Shown here: positions 53,669 to 61,888 of the stretch, one piece after another
Layout: every line of letters starts with the position of its first letter
Numbering within the stretch: the stretch's first letter is position 1
Source: AP-15 sp963737145
Lineage (GTDB): Bacteria; Pseudomonadota; Alphaproteobacteria; ATCC43930; CGMCC-115725
Direction of reading: 5' to 3'
Assembly (NCBI GenBank): GCA_963737145.1
Contig: CAVTRO010000001.1
Span: 1 to 64,000 of the forward strand
Length of the DNA stretch: 64,000 nt
Notes under the pieces: model-generated
The model's input: only the letters and a program-made list of their open reading frames with translations
What the model was told of the DNA's origin: nothing
Database searches by the model: none
Program-made: the position numbers and the translations under genes

Positions 53669-54633
53669 GAGACCCCCTTCTCCTCTCGTATGATGCAACG
53701 AAATCCAAGATGGCTCGTCGATGTATCGACGGGCTCGGCATGGCGAGCGGCCGGCCGGTAGCGGCGGCAATAATTCGGCGCACAAAGATGGGAGCCGCCC
53801 TTGATGACTTTGCGCGGGATCCTGATCTCGGGTAATTGCGGGTCGTAGCTCGCGGCCTCCGGCCCACCCCGCGGGTTCACCGGAATGCAGCAGGCCTTGG
53901 GTGCGTCGGCTACATGCTTTGCCGACCACCAATCCGTGGTCCATTCCCACACATTGCCGATCATGTCGTAAAGGCCGTAACCGTTCGCCGGAAACGCTCT
54001 GACCGGCGAGGTGCGCCTATAGCCCGGGTGTCGCTGGTGTGGAAATTCGCCATGCCACGTGTTGGCCATTGCGCGGCCGCCCGGCATGAACTCGTCGCCC
54101 CACGCAAACTCTGCGCCGTCGAGCCCGCCGCGCGCGGCAAACTCCCATTCGGCTTCCGTCGGCAGCTCCTTTCCCGCCCATTGGGCGTAAGCCTGCGCAT
54201 CGCCGAAGCTTACATGCACGACCGGATGATGACCGAGTCCGTTAATGCCGCTGCCCGGACCGTAGCGCTGCCGCCAGTTGGCACCCTTGCGCAGGGTCCA
54301 CCATTGGCTCCAATCCCGTAAATCCACCCGGTGCTTCGGTGGCGTAAACACCAGTGAGCCGGCGAAGATCAGATCCGGCAGCGAACCCGGGTAATCCTTT
54401 GGATCGGGCACGGTCTCGGCAAAGGTGACATGGCCGGTGGCACGAACAAACTCGGCGAATTGCCGATTGGTCACCGGGGTCATGTCGACCCAGAAGCCGT
54501 CGACTGTAACGACGTGCGACGGGGCCTCCTCCGGATAGTGATGGTCAGAGCCCATGCGGAACGTCCCGCTGCGCACGCGGGTCATACCGGCGTGTGCGGC
54601 ATCGCTGTTCGAAGCGGGCACCGGAGAGCTCAT
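53665..54633 (-). CDS. Formylglycine-generating enzyme (sulfatase activator)
   Basis: 322-aa SUMF1/FGE-type enzyme that converts the sulfatase Cys to formylglycine. The fold motifs are FRMGSDHHYPEEAP, FWVDMTPVTNRQFAEF, PVVHVSFGDAQAYAQWAG, LPTEAEWEFAARGG and GNVWEWTTDWW. The copper-binding Cys pair is Cys284 and Cys289 in GGSHLCAPNYCRRYRP, so it is an aerobic-type FGE rather than an inactive paralogue. There is no signal peptide, so it acts in the cytoplasm before Tat export of its substrate. ATG 54633 is preferred to the longer frame from 54687. Confidence 0.95.
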   Translation of the reverse strand: MSSPVPASNSDAAHAGMTRVRSGTFRMGSDHHYPEEAPSHVVTVDGFWVDMTPVTNRQFAEFVRATGHVTFAETVPDPKDYPGSLPDLIFAGSLVFTPPKHRVDLRDWSQWWTLRKGANWRQRYGPGSGINGLGHHPVVHVSFGDAQAYAQWAGKELPTEAEWEFAARGGLDGAEFAWGDEFMPGGRAMANTWHGEFPHQRHPGYRRTSPVRAFPANGYGLYDMIGNVWEWTTDWWSAKHVADAPKACCIPVNPRGGPEAASYDPQLPEIRIPRKVIKGGSHLCAPNYCRRYRPAARHAEPVDTSTSHLGFRCIIREEKGVS

Positions 54634-54738
54634 TCGTTGCCTCACCTCGCCACGGGCGGCGCACCGCGGCATTGGCGCCGGCGCCACACCGGCGCGGTAT
54701 CGGCACTCATTCGGCCACTGGCCTTCGTGCAGAATTCG

Positions 54739-55644
54739 TCATCTCGGGAAGAGGAGCTGGATCTGCGCGCGCAGCGCCCATCTTGGACCGCTGCTCGGAT
54801 GCGCGACGTAGTCGAAGGCTTGTACCGAGGCATTAAATGGCTGACCGCCTATAGCGAAGACTTTGCCGATGCCGCCGCCGATCGGAACGCTCCACCGTTG
54901 TGCAGACGGAGCGCTCCAATTGCTGGTGATTATCGGCGCACTCGTCAGATACCAGCCTTCCTGAAAATTGTAGTTGATAAAGGGCTGCAACAACGTCTGA
55001 TTGACGTCCTCGCGCCCATTCGGTCCGGCCACCGAGAACAACTGACGCGCCAAGAGGCCGATCACCCAGGGCTTGGGCGTTACCAACCCGACCGCACCCG
55101 GACCGATGCTGAACTTTCCCGAGCCCAAGACGTGGTCGGTTGCAGTCGGCAGGGTGAATGACGGACCGATGCCCCAGATGAACGCGCTCGGTGCTGCCGG
55201 GGAGAAATAGAAAGTCTGGTTGATGTCGCCAAGACCGAACGGGTCATTGCTGCTTGGCGCCGCTGTCGCGATGTCTTCGAGACCGGGGGCGATGCTAGGC
55301 AACGCGATCAATGGAATGATTGTTCGACTAATGATGTTCCAATCCCCAATTGTGAACGGCAGCACTGGTTGAATATTCAAGACATTGGCGCTCTGATCGT
55401 GATTCGGGCCGGCGCCGAAATAGGTATTGTTTTGAAAGGGCAGACTGTACATCGCCGCCACGGGGTTCTGTGCCGCAGCGGCGAGCGACTCGGTTGATTG
55501 TTGAGCGTGTAAGGAACCGCAGCCGAGAACGGCGAAGCAAAATGCGCCATCCAGGAATAGTTCAGCAGCAACGAACAGCTTTTTGGCGCTCTGCAAGGCC
55601 CACCCGATAGCGTCAGCGCTTCCAAAGCCAATAAGCCGGCTCAT
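54739..55644 (-). CDS. Outer-membrane transporter-like protein (neuromedin-U/phenol MetA-like family)
   Basis: 301-aa exported beta-rich protein. After a signal segment ending near SLHAQQ comes AQNPVAAMYSLPFQNNTYFG, the standard opening of proteins annotated as neuromedin U or transporter in rhizobia. Alternating aromatic/hydrophobic strands run to a final LRAQIQLLFPR, typical of an outer-membrane barrel. It begins 12 bp after the AraC stop. It probably forms an outer-membrane channel for the sulfatase locus substrates; this role is inference. Confidence 0.8.
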   Translation of the reverse strand: MSRLIGFGSADAIGWALQSAKKLFVAAELFLDGAFCFAVLGCGSLHAQQSTESLAAAAQNPVAAMYSLPFQNNTYFGAGPNHDQSANVLNIQPVLPFTIGDWNIISRTIIPLIALPSIAPGLEDIATAAPSSNDPFGLGDINQTFYFSPAAPSAFIWGIGPSFTLPTATDHVLGSGKFSIGPGAVGLVTPKPWVIGLLARQLFSVAGPNGREDVNQTLLQPFINYNFQEGWYLTSAPIITSNWSAPSAQRWSVPIGGGIGKVFAIGGQPFNASVQAFDYVAHPSSGPRWALRAQIQLLFPR

Positions 55645-55656
55645 GGGGCCAGCCGT

Positions 55657-56643
55657 CTATGCGATTTCGGCCAAAATTGACGGGAAGCTGACGGAAGGTT
55701 GCCGACACTCATCCGGGGGCAGGCGCAACGTCGCCGAGGGCGGCTCGGCAAACATGGATCTATACGAACCGGCAAAGCGGCCGAGTTCCCAGAAACCAAA
55801 CCGGGTGGCGATCGACGTCACCGTTTCCGTCGCCGGGTCCGCCTGGCGCAATGCCCGCCGCACTAGATGCATCCGCCGCAACAGCAGAAATCGCATCGGA
55901 CCCATTCCGATTTGCTCCTGGCAGCATCGGCGCAGCGTTCGCTCCGAAACTCCGATCATCCCGCAAACTTGCGGAAGAAAAAGGACTTCGTCGCGATGGG
56001 CCTCTAGCACCTGCCGGAAACGCCGCATGATCAGCTGATGCCGCCGGACCGCCGAACGATCACCGTAAATCCGGCCTTGGCCAACGCAATCCAGCATCGC
56101 CTGGATCAACGCCTGCTCCAGTCCGAGGGCGGCATTGCTGTCGGCGATGATTTCCGGTGTCTTTTCCGCCAGATCACCGGCTTTCCGGTGCAGCCGCAAC
56201 AGTCTTGCCATTGCCTCGGGTCTTGGTGAAATCAACATTGCGCCGCCGGATGGAACGCCTTTCACCTCGCCAACCGTGCCGAGCATTTCTTTGGTCGGCA
56301 GCGACATTGCACCAAAATGGACCGGTCCGGATGACTGCTGATAGTAGTCGAATCCCGAGCCAAGCATGATCGTGGTCGATGTCGTTTCCACACCACCCCG
56401 CCGGAGGCTCGGCCCAGGACGGGTACGAAACGAGACGACGGTGCGGCCGGCAGGCAGCTTCGCATGCGCTACTCTCGGCAGGTTTTCCGAGAAGCGCTGC
56501 ATCCACAGGTGGTGCAGATCGATACGGGTGAGCTTCGCCGTGAAACGCCCCCGGGCGGTGAGCGTTATCTCGGCGACCGCCCCCCGGATCGAAGCGCCAT
56601 AATCGTCGGGATCAGAGAACCTGCGAACCGAACTCGAAGGCAT
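55657..56643 (-). CDS. AraC-family transcriptional regulator
   Basis: 328-aa regulator. The N-terminal two thirds is an effector or cupin-like domain (FTAKLTRIDLHHLWMQRF); the C-terminal HTH pair includes VCGMIGVSERTLRRCCQEQIG and TVTSIATRFGFWELGRFAGSYRSMF, matching the AraC consensus. ATG 56643 begins MPSSSVRRF; the frame stays open further upstream without family-like sequence. It heads the sulfatase locus, transcribed in the same direction, and is its likely regulator. Confidence 0.9.
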   Translation of the reverse strand: MPSSSVRRFSDPDDYGASIRGAVAEITLTARGRFTAKLTRIDLHHLWMQRFSENLPRVAHAKLPAGRTVVSFRTRPGPSLRRGGVETTSTTIMLGSGFDYYQQSSGPVHFGAMSLPTKEMLGTVGEVKGVPSGGAMLISPRPEAMARLLRLHRKAGDLAEKTPEIIADSNAALGLEQALIQAMLDCVGQGRIYGDRSAVRRHQLIMRRFRQVLEAHRDEVLFLPQVCGMIGVSERTLRRCCQEQIGMGPMRFLLLRRMHLVRRALRQADPATETVTSIATRFGFWELGRFAGSYRSMFAEPPSATLRLPPDECRQPSVSFPSILAEIA

Positions 56644-56966
56644 CCTGCGGCATCCGTTTTCAACACCTTGTCCCCACGCCCCTCCCGCGCCCGCCTCGGA
56701 ACGGGCTGCTTCGACCCGCAACTGAATTTCTTCAGCGCCCGGAGCGATGCCGCCAGTGCTCGGGCGGCCGTTCGCTCGGCGAAACCGGCGGCCCATACCC
56801 CAAAGGGGACCTCCGCCGGCACCGGAAAAAGATCGGCGGCCAGGATGGAAACAGACCGTGGACGAACACCTTCGAGCGGCTTCCGTTCCGCCGATAACGT
56901 TCAATTGTCGGTTTGCAGTAATCGCGTTGGCGGGTGCCGGCAATTCCGAGGGGAGGCGCCGGCTGG
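56644..56966. other. Intergenic region upstream of the AraC gene
   Basis: 323 bp between the AraC start and the end of the CinA-type gene on the same strand. I see no convincing gene or hairpin. Minus-strand frames are open here, but their sequence is compositionally GC-driven. The promoter for the sulfatase locus is expected here. Confidence 0.4.
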
Positions 56967-58175
56967 CTATAAATTACCGACGGCACGTCCCCCGTCTGCA
57001 CGTCCTCGTGCGCGAATCTCGGATGAGGAGATGTCAAAGCGGAAACGGTGCTCGGGGATTTCGGTGAAGAGATCGGCATAGCGCCGCGGCACGGGGATGT
57101 CGCTGAGCGCGCGTATGCGCCCCGCCGCGTCGAGGCGCACGGCCACCAGAAAGCTGCTCCCCGAACTGGCGATTTCTTCGAGCGCCCCATGCATTCGCAG
57201 CTCGTCATCGCCATAATATTTCGGCGCAACCAGCCGCTCCGCCGTATCCGCGCCGATCACAAACGTCGTCTTCGGAAAGAGGCGCGACTTTTCGAGGAAG
57301 GTCGGCGCTCGCGTGAGCTCGACCGGCGACCTCCAGGCGAATTGGGCGAGCCGGCCTCTCACCGTCTCGCCCGCCAGCGGCGGCTTGTCGACGTTTGTGA
57401 CAGAGATTTCGAACGCCAAGGGCTGCTGCCTGTGCTCTTCGGCGACCCGCGCCAGCGATAGATGTCCCTCGTGCAACGGGTTGAAGGAACCTGGGAACAG
57501 CACAAAGGGCTGCGGCGCCGACAGCATCATTTGGCCATCGGGCTGGACGGTGACGCGATCGAGTTCGCCCGCCAGGAGCCGATCGATCGTATCCGCGGCC
57601 GTATCCCCTGCCGCGACGAGCGTCTCCGCATAATGTTCATCCGCATCGATGAGGCTCTTTGGCGACGGAGCGGCAATCCCGCAGGCGCGGGCCAGCCACA
57701 GGACGATCGCGCGCGAGACGAGGTCCTCTTCGGCGGCGCGATCACGCCGGCCCTTGGCGATTATGCAAGTGCAGTGCGCCCCAGTGGAGTTGGGGCCGGC
57801 GGAGTTGGCGAATGCGATGTGAAATCGATGCTCGCCTCGACGCGGGCGGTCGCTCACCAGTGCCGCCGTCGCGCCGAGGCCCACCAGGCTGGCGCCCGCG
57901 GGCGCCAGCCTGGCGGCGCGCACCCGTGCGGTTTGCGCCATCGCGATTGCGGTATCGGAACTGCACGCCTGTGCGGGTGCCGAGCCGAGAAACGCCGCCA
58001 GCGCTATCTCGTCATAGGGGACCTGCGCCTCGATCAGCAACCGCGAGCCGCCGGGAACCCGCAGCAGCTCGCCGACCGCCCCACTGCCGCCCCCAGTGAT
58101 CGCAAGTGCAGCTTTGCGGCCGGACGCGTGCAATGCGGAGATCAATTGTTGCCACGCGGCGTCCGACTGGCTCAT
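56967..58175 (-). CDS. CinA-type amidase domain fused to a nucleotidylyltransferase domain
   Basis: 402-aa two-domain protein. Residues 1-165 resemble the CinA C-terminal (nicotinamide-nucleotide amidohydrolase-like) fold: GGGSGAVGELLRVPGGSRLLIE and the end GRRDRAAEEDLVSRAIVLWLAR. Residues 220-400 are an adenylyl/cytidylyltransferase domain with GSFNPLHEGH (HxGH at 235-238) and the matching C-terminal FDISSSEIR motif of NadD-type enzymes. Together they suggest a role in pyridine-nucleotide salvage, but the substrate is not proven. It is divergent from the MetX-like gene, with repeat type C between them. A broken copy lies at 49098-49865. Confidence 0.88.
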   Translation of the reverse strand: MSQSDAAWQQLISALHASGRKAALAITGGGSGAVGELLRVPGGSRLLIEAQVPYDEIALAAFLGSAPAQACSSDTAIAMAQTARVRAARLAPAGASLVGLGATAALVSDRPRRGEHRFHIAFANSAGPNSTGAHCTCIIAKGRRDRAAEEDLVSRAIVLWLARACGIAAPSPKSLIDADEHYAETLVAAGDTAADTIDRLLAGELDRVTVQPDGQMMLSAPQPFVLFPGSFNPLHEGHLSLARVAEEHRQQPLAFEISVTNVDKPPLAGETVRGRLAQFAWRSPVELTRAPTFLEKSRLFPKTTFVIGADTAERLVAPKYYGDDELRMHGALEEIASSGSSFLVAVRLDAAGRIRALSDIPVPRRYADLFTEIPEHRFRFDISSSEIRARGRADGGRAVGNL

Positions 58176-58304
58176 GGTGGTGTGTGGTCCGAAGATCAGA
58201 ATACCTCGCGAACGGTGAAAGACAGTTCGGACAGAGTCAACAGAGTTGCCGTGCGAGTGCTGGCCGACCCGCCTTGGATGAAACCGGCCGGCAGTCTATA
58301 CCCT

Positions 58305-58392
58305 GTCATTGCGAGCGAAGCGAAGCAATCTCGGGCCTCTGAGCGTTTCTTGGATCGGGATTGCTTCGTTGCCTTCTGCGCCTCGCAATAAC
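58305..58392. repeat. Palindromic intergenic repeat, type C
   Basis: Long inverted repeat in the divergent gap between the CinA-type and MetX-like genes. ATTGCGAG (58308-58315) and CGAAGCAATC (58321-58330) pair with GATTGCTTCG (58359-58368) and CTCGCAAT (58382-58389). It matches the pattern of a repeat I know from many Hyphomicrobiales genomes. It lies just upstream of the MetX-like promoter region. Confidence 0.8.
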
Positions 58393-58442
58393 GCCCCTTG
58401 TCCGGGAAATTTCTTGTTGGAGTTGCCTTGCGGAGGAAGAGG

Positions 58443-59540
58443 ATGAACGACCTGCCGCTGCGCCCCGCCGCCGATATCGGCGCCGTCGAGGACCGGTTCT
58501 ACACGTTGCGCAATTTCCCGCTCACCGACGGCACGGTCATGCCCGAGGCGACGATCGCCTACGAGACCTATGGCCGGCTGGCGCCCCCCAATGGACCAAA
58601 TGGCGGCCGCAACGCCATCCTGTGCACGCACGGCTACACCGGCAGCCACCATTTCGCCGGCCGCAACCCGGCGAACGGCAACCAGCCGGGCTCGTGGGAC
58701 GGCCTGATCGGGCCGGGCAAGGCGATCGACACCGACAAATTGTTCGTCGTCGCCTCGAACATGCTGGGGTCCTCCTTTGGCTCGACCAATGCCGGCAATA
58801 TCGACCCCGAGACCCGCGAGGCCTATGGCCCCGATTTTCCGAACATCACGATCCGCGACATCGTCGCCGCGCAGAAAGCCTTGCTCGACCATCTCGGCGT
58901 TCGCCATCTGGTCGCGGTCGCCGGCCCCTCCTATGGCGGCTACCAGGCGTTTCAATGGGCGGTCGCCTACCCCGATTTCATGGACGCGATCGTGCCGGTC
59001 AACACCGCGCCCTGGGCCTCGGTCAACACGGAAAAGCAATTGGCCGAGTTAGAGGCGCGGCTCGCCGGCGATCCCGAATGGCATGGCGGCCGTTATTACG
59101 GAAAGGCGGCGTGCAAGAGGGTGTTGATCGACATCCGGGTCGAGACCTTGAAGCGCTACGGCATCGAGACCGCCCTGGCGCCGCGTTTCCCCGACCCGGC
59201 GGCGCGCGAGGCGGCGATCCGCGAGCAGGCGGCGAACTGGGCCGCCAAGTGGGACGCCAACTCGCTGATCATTCTGCGCCGCGCGCTCCTCGGCTTCGAC
59301 ACGAGGCCGGATTTCGCCAGGATCAAGGCCAAGGTGCTCTACATCCTGTGCCGCACCGACGCGCTCTTTCCACCAAAGATCGCGCCCGAAATCATCAAAG
59401 CGCTGACCGCGGCCGGGGTCGAGGCGCGCTATTTCGAGCTCGACAGCGATCTCGGCCATTCCTCCAGCGGCCCCGAGCACGCCAAATGGTCGCCCGTGTT
59501 GCGCGAGTTCCTGACGCCGCTCGTCGCCCGGCTGAACTAA
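58443..59540 (+). CDS. Alpha/beta-hydrolase acyltransferase, homoserine O-acetyltransferase (MetX)-like
   Basis: 365-aa alpha/beta-hydrolase of the MetX family. The nucleophile elbow is AGPSYGGYQA (Ser about 160), the acid lies in CRTDALFPP and the catalytic His in LGHSSSGPEHAKW. The N-terminus (YTLRNFPLTDGTVMPEA, CTHGYTGSHHFAGRNPANG) follows the MetX-like pattern. ATG 58443 follows a GGAGGAAGAGG-type site. MetX acylates homoserine, but related paralogues act as general acyl-hydrolases, so this remains a family-level call. A 5'-truncated, nearly identical copy begins at 63465. Confidence 0.85.
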   Translation: MNDLPLRPAADIGAVEDRFYTLRNFPLTDGTVMPEATIAYETYGRLAPPNGPNGGRNAILCTHGYTGSHHFAGRNPANGNQPGSWDGLIGPGKAIDTDKLFVVASNMLGSSFGSTNAGNIDPETREAYGPDFPNITIRDIVAAQKALLDHLGVRHLVAVAGPSYGGYQAFQWAVAYPDFMDAIVPVNTAPWASVNTEKQLAELEARLAGDPEWHGGRYYGKAACKRVLIDIRVETLKRYGIETALAPRFPDPAAREAAIREQAANWAAKWDANSLIILRRALLGFDTRPDFARIKAKVLYILCRTDALFPPKIAPEIIKALTAAGVEARYFELDSDLGHSSSGPEHAKWSPVLREFLTPLVARLN

Positions 59541-59609
59541 ATCCACAATCCGAGAATTGGGGGAAATACCGGCTAATGCGACTGGTAGACAACACAACGG
59601 AGGCGGAGA

Positions 59610-60236
59610 ATGGCAGGCAAAAACCGGCAGATCGAAGGCAGGTACATTGAATATTGCAACTGCGACTACGGTTGTCCGTGCGAAACGATGGCCAATCCGA
59701 CATACGGGTTTTGCACCGCCCTAGTGGCGTTCAAGATCGACAACGGCTGGTGCGAAGACGTTCGGCTCGATGATTTGGCAGTCGCGGCCACCGCTTACAC
59801 GCCACGGGCACTCCACCAAGGCCAGGGGATCATGAGCCGATCCTCGACGAGCGCGCCAGTGAGGCCCAGCGCGAGGCCCTCTTCTACATCCTCTCCGGCG
59901 CGGACCAGCCGGTCGGCACAGTGTTCCAGATTTTCTCGGCGGTGATCGAGACAATCAAAGATCCGATATTTGCCAGGATCGAGTTCGAATGGGATCTCGA
60001 CAAGCGGCGAGCGCGGGTCGAGATCCCCGGCCTCATTCGAGCGCACAGCGAGCCGATCCGCAACCCGGTGACCGACAGGGATGAGCGCATCATTACCGTG
60101 CTGCCCGACGGTTGGATGTTTCACGAGGCCGAAAACGCCTCCGGTTTTGCCAAGAGCATGGGCACATCGCGTGGAACCAGAACGGCTTGGTTCACACACC
60201 TTCGACGAGTATAAGCGGAAATTTGGCCGCCCCTGA
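59610..60236 (+). CDS. DUF1326 protein, three single-base frameshifts
   Basis: One DUF1326 protein of about 209 aa spread over several frames. It opens (ATG 59610, GGAGGCGGAGA upstream) with IEGRYIEYCNCDYGCPCE, the Cys-rich signature. One base is missing near 59832 (after QGQGIM), after which the frame resumes as EPILDERASEAQREALF and FQIFSAVIETIKDPIF. Further single bases are missing near 60155 (before IAWNQNGL) and 60200 (before FDEYKRKFGR). The corrected frame ends with a TGA at 60236 that overlaps the DUF2182 start. It is probably intact in nature. Confidence 0.82.
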
Positions 60237-61072
60237 TGGCGTCAGCAGCGCCGGCGTTGACCGTATCTGAGACGACCGTCCTTGAAACGGTTCTGCGGCG
60301 CGACCGCTGCGTCGTGGTTGCCGCCCTCGTCACGGTCATCGTCGCCGCCTGGATCTGGATTGTGTTCGGCGCCGGGACCGGGACCACCGCCGTGGCGATG
60401 ACGCAGATGGCGGGAATGCCCGATATGGACATGATGATGGAGCGGGCGGTGTGGACTCCGGGTTACGCCGGACTGATCTTCGCCATGTGGTGGGTCATGA
60501 TGATCGCGATGATGCTGCCCAGTGCTGCGCCAATGCTGCTGCTGTTCGCACGCGTCAACCGCACCCAGAAACTCCGCGATCGCCCCTATGTCGCGACCGG
60601 TTTTTTCGCCGCCGGATATATTGCGACCTGGGGCGGGTTCAGCTTGCTCGCCGCAGCGTTGCAGTGGAGATTGGAGCAACTCGATTTGCTGGGCCCGATG
60701 ATGACCGCGACGAACTACTGGCTCGGCGGTGCGATCCTGCTCGCGGCAGGCCTCTGGCAACTCACCCCGCTCAAGGGGGTGTGCCTGCGCCATTGCCGCT
60801 CGCCATTGAGCTTCCTGGCGCGGCAGTGGCGGCCCGGCCGGCTCGGAGCCTTCCGCATGGGGATCGAGCACGGCGCTTATTGTCTCGGCTGCTGCTGGTT
60901 CCTGATGGGCCTCCTATTTTTCGGCGGCACCCTGTTCTGGATTGCCGGCCTCGCCCTCTTCGTCCTTTTGGAAAAGACGATCCCGATGAGCCATTGGTTC
61001 AGCCGTATCGCTGGAGTCAGCTTTGCCGCGTGGGGTGTGCTGCTGCTGGCCGGCGCATTAGGTGGCGAGTAA
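60236..61072 (+). CDS. DUF2182 predicted metal-binding integral membrane protein
   Basis: 278-aa inner-membrane protein with about seven helices. Hallmarks: Met-rich MPDMDMMMERAVWTPGY then FAMWWVMMIAMMLPSAAPM in helix 2, the cytosolic segment LTPLKGVCLRHCRSPLSF, and HGAYCLGCCWFLMGLLFF with three Cys. These Met/Cys/His clusters suggest metal (possibly copper) binding. The start overlaps the end of the preceding DUF1326 gene (TGATG), and another DUF1326 gene follows 79 bp later. Function has not been established to my knowledge. Confidence 0.9.
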   Translation: MASAAPALTVSETTVLETVLRRDRCVVVAALVTVIVAAWIWIVFGAGTGTTAVAMTQMAGMPDMDMMMERAVWTPGYAGLIFAMWWVMMIAMMLPSAAPMLLLFARVNRTQKLRDRPYVATGFFAAGYIATWGGFSLLAAALQWRLEQLDLLGPMMTATNYWLGGAILLAAGLWQLTPLKGVCLRHCRSPLSFLARQWRPGRLGAFRMGIEHGAYCLGCCWFLMGLLFFGGTLFWIAGLALFVLLEKTIPMSHWFSRIAGVSFAAWGVLLLAGALGGE

Positions 61073-61151
61073 CCGGCGACTGGCTCAACAGCAGCCGGGA
61101 GCGAAACAAACCAGAGCATATCTGGTCCTTTGATCACATCGGGAGCCCGAG

Positions 61152-61799
61152 ATGGCAGAAATCCCACGATGGCATATAGCCGGTGACTGGTTCGACAACT
61201 GCAGCTGTGCGGTTGCCTGCCCCTGCACCTTTGCACAGGCGCCTGATAATGGTTTCTGCGAATCGGTGCTGTTCTGGCACGTTCGCGAAGGCCATTACGG
61301 GGCTGTCAAGCTCGACAATCTCAGCTTTGTGCGGGTCGGCCGCTGGGAGGGGGATCTGTGGGCGAGAAAGGCCACCGGGGTTGCCGGTCTCTATATCGAT
61401 GATCATGCCGACGACCGGCAGATGGAGGCGTTGCCGGCCATCATTGGCGGCCGCGGCGGCGGCTTTCCCGGCTGGGTCAACGAGTGCTTCGCGGGCGGCC
61501 GGCACAGCCGCGGCATCGAGCGGGCCAAGATCACGTATGAGATTGCCCCCGATCTCGGCCATTGGGGGGTCGAGATCGTCGGCAAGGTCAAGGCCTGGGC
61601 CAAGGCAATCATCGGGCCTACCAGCTCGCCCGGGAAGTATCCGCAGCTGATCAACGCTCCGGGCAGCGAAACCGGCCCCGGACCTCAGCTTGTGACCTGG
61701 GGCAAGTCGACGATCCTGTCGGTCGACGCACACGGCTTCAAGTTCGAGTACACGATGAATTCGGCCAAGCACATCCCATTCGACTGGGTCGGACCCTGA
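61152..61799 (+). CDS. DUF1326 protein, second copy
   Basis: 215-aa DUF1326 protein, intact. It opens RWHIAGDWFDNCSCAVACPCTF with the same Cys-x-Cys and Cys-Pro-Cys pattern as the upstream copy; HADDRQMEALPAIIGGRGGG and the FEYTMNSAKHIPFDW end are family-typical. GGGAG is upstream of ATG 61152. Soluble. Together with the DUF2182 gene and the first DUF1326 gene it forms a tight three-gene module, presumably a metal-linked membrane complex; this is inference. Confidence 0.9.
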   Translation: MAEIPRWHIAGDWFDNCSCAVACPCTFAQAPDNGFCESVLFWHVREGHYGAVKLDNLSFVRVGRWEGDLWARKATGVAGLYIDDHADDRQMEALPAIIGGRGGGFPGWVNECFAGGRHSRGIERAKITYEIAPDLGHWGVEIVGKVKAWAKAIIGPTSSPGKYPQLINAPGSETGPGPQLVTWGKSTILSVDAHGFKFEYTMNSAKHIPFDWVGP

Positions 61800-61888
61800 C
61801 CGATCCAACGCCCTTGCGCCGGCACAATCCCCCTCAAGTGGATTGCCGCCTCCGCCAATCGCAGTCGTCGCACATCTGCGGACATAGG

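Noticed and set aside
56565..56822. Minus-strand 85-codon frame upstream of the AraC gene
   Set aside because: It overlaps the AraC start in another frame and shows no conserved pattern; probably chance in GC-rich DNA.
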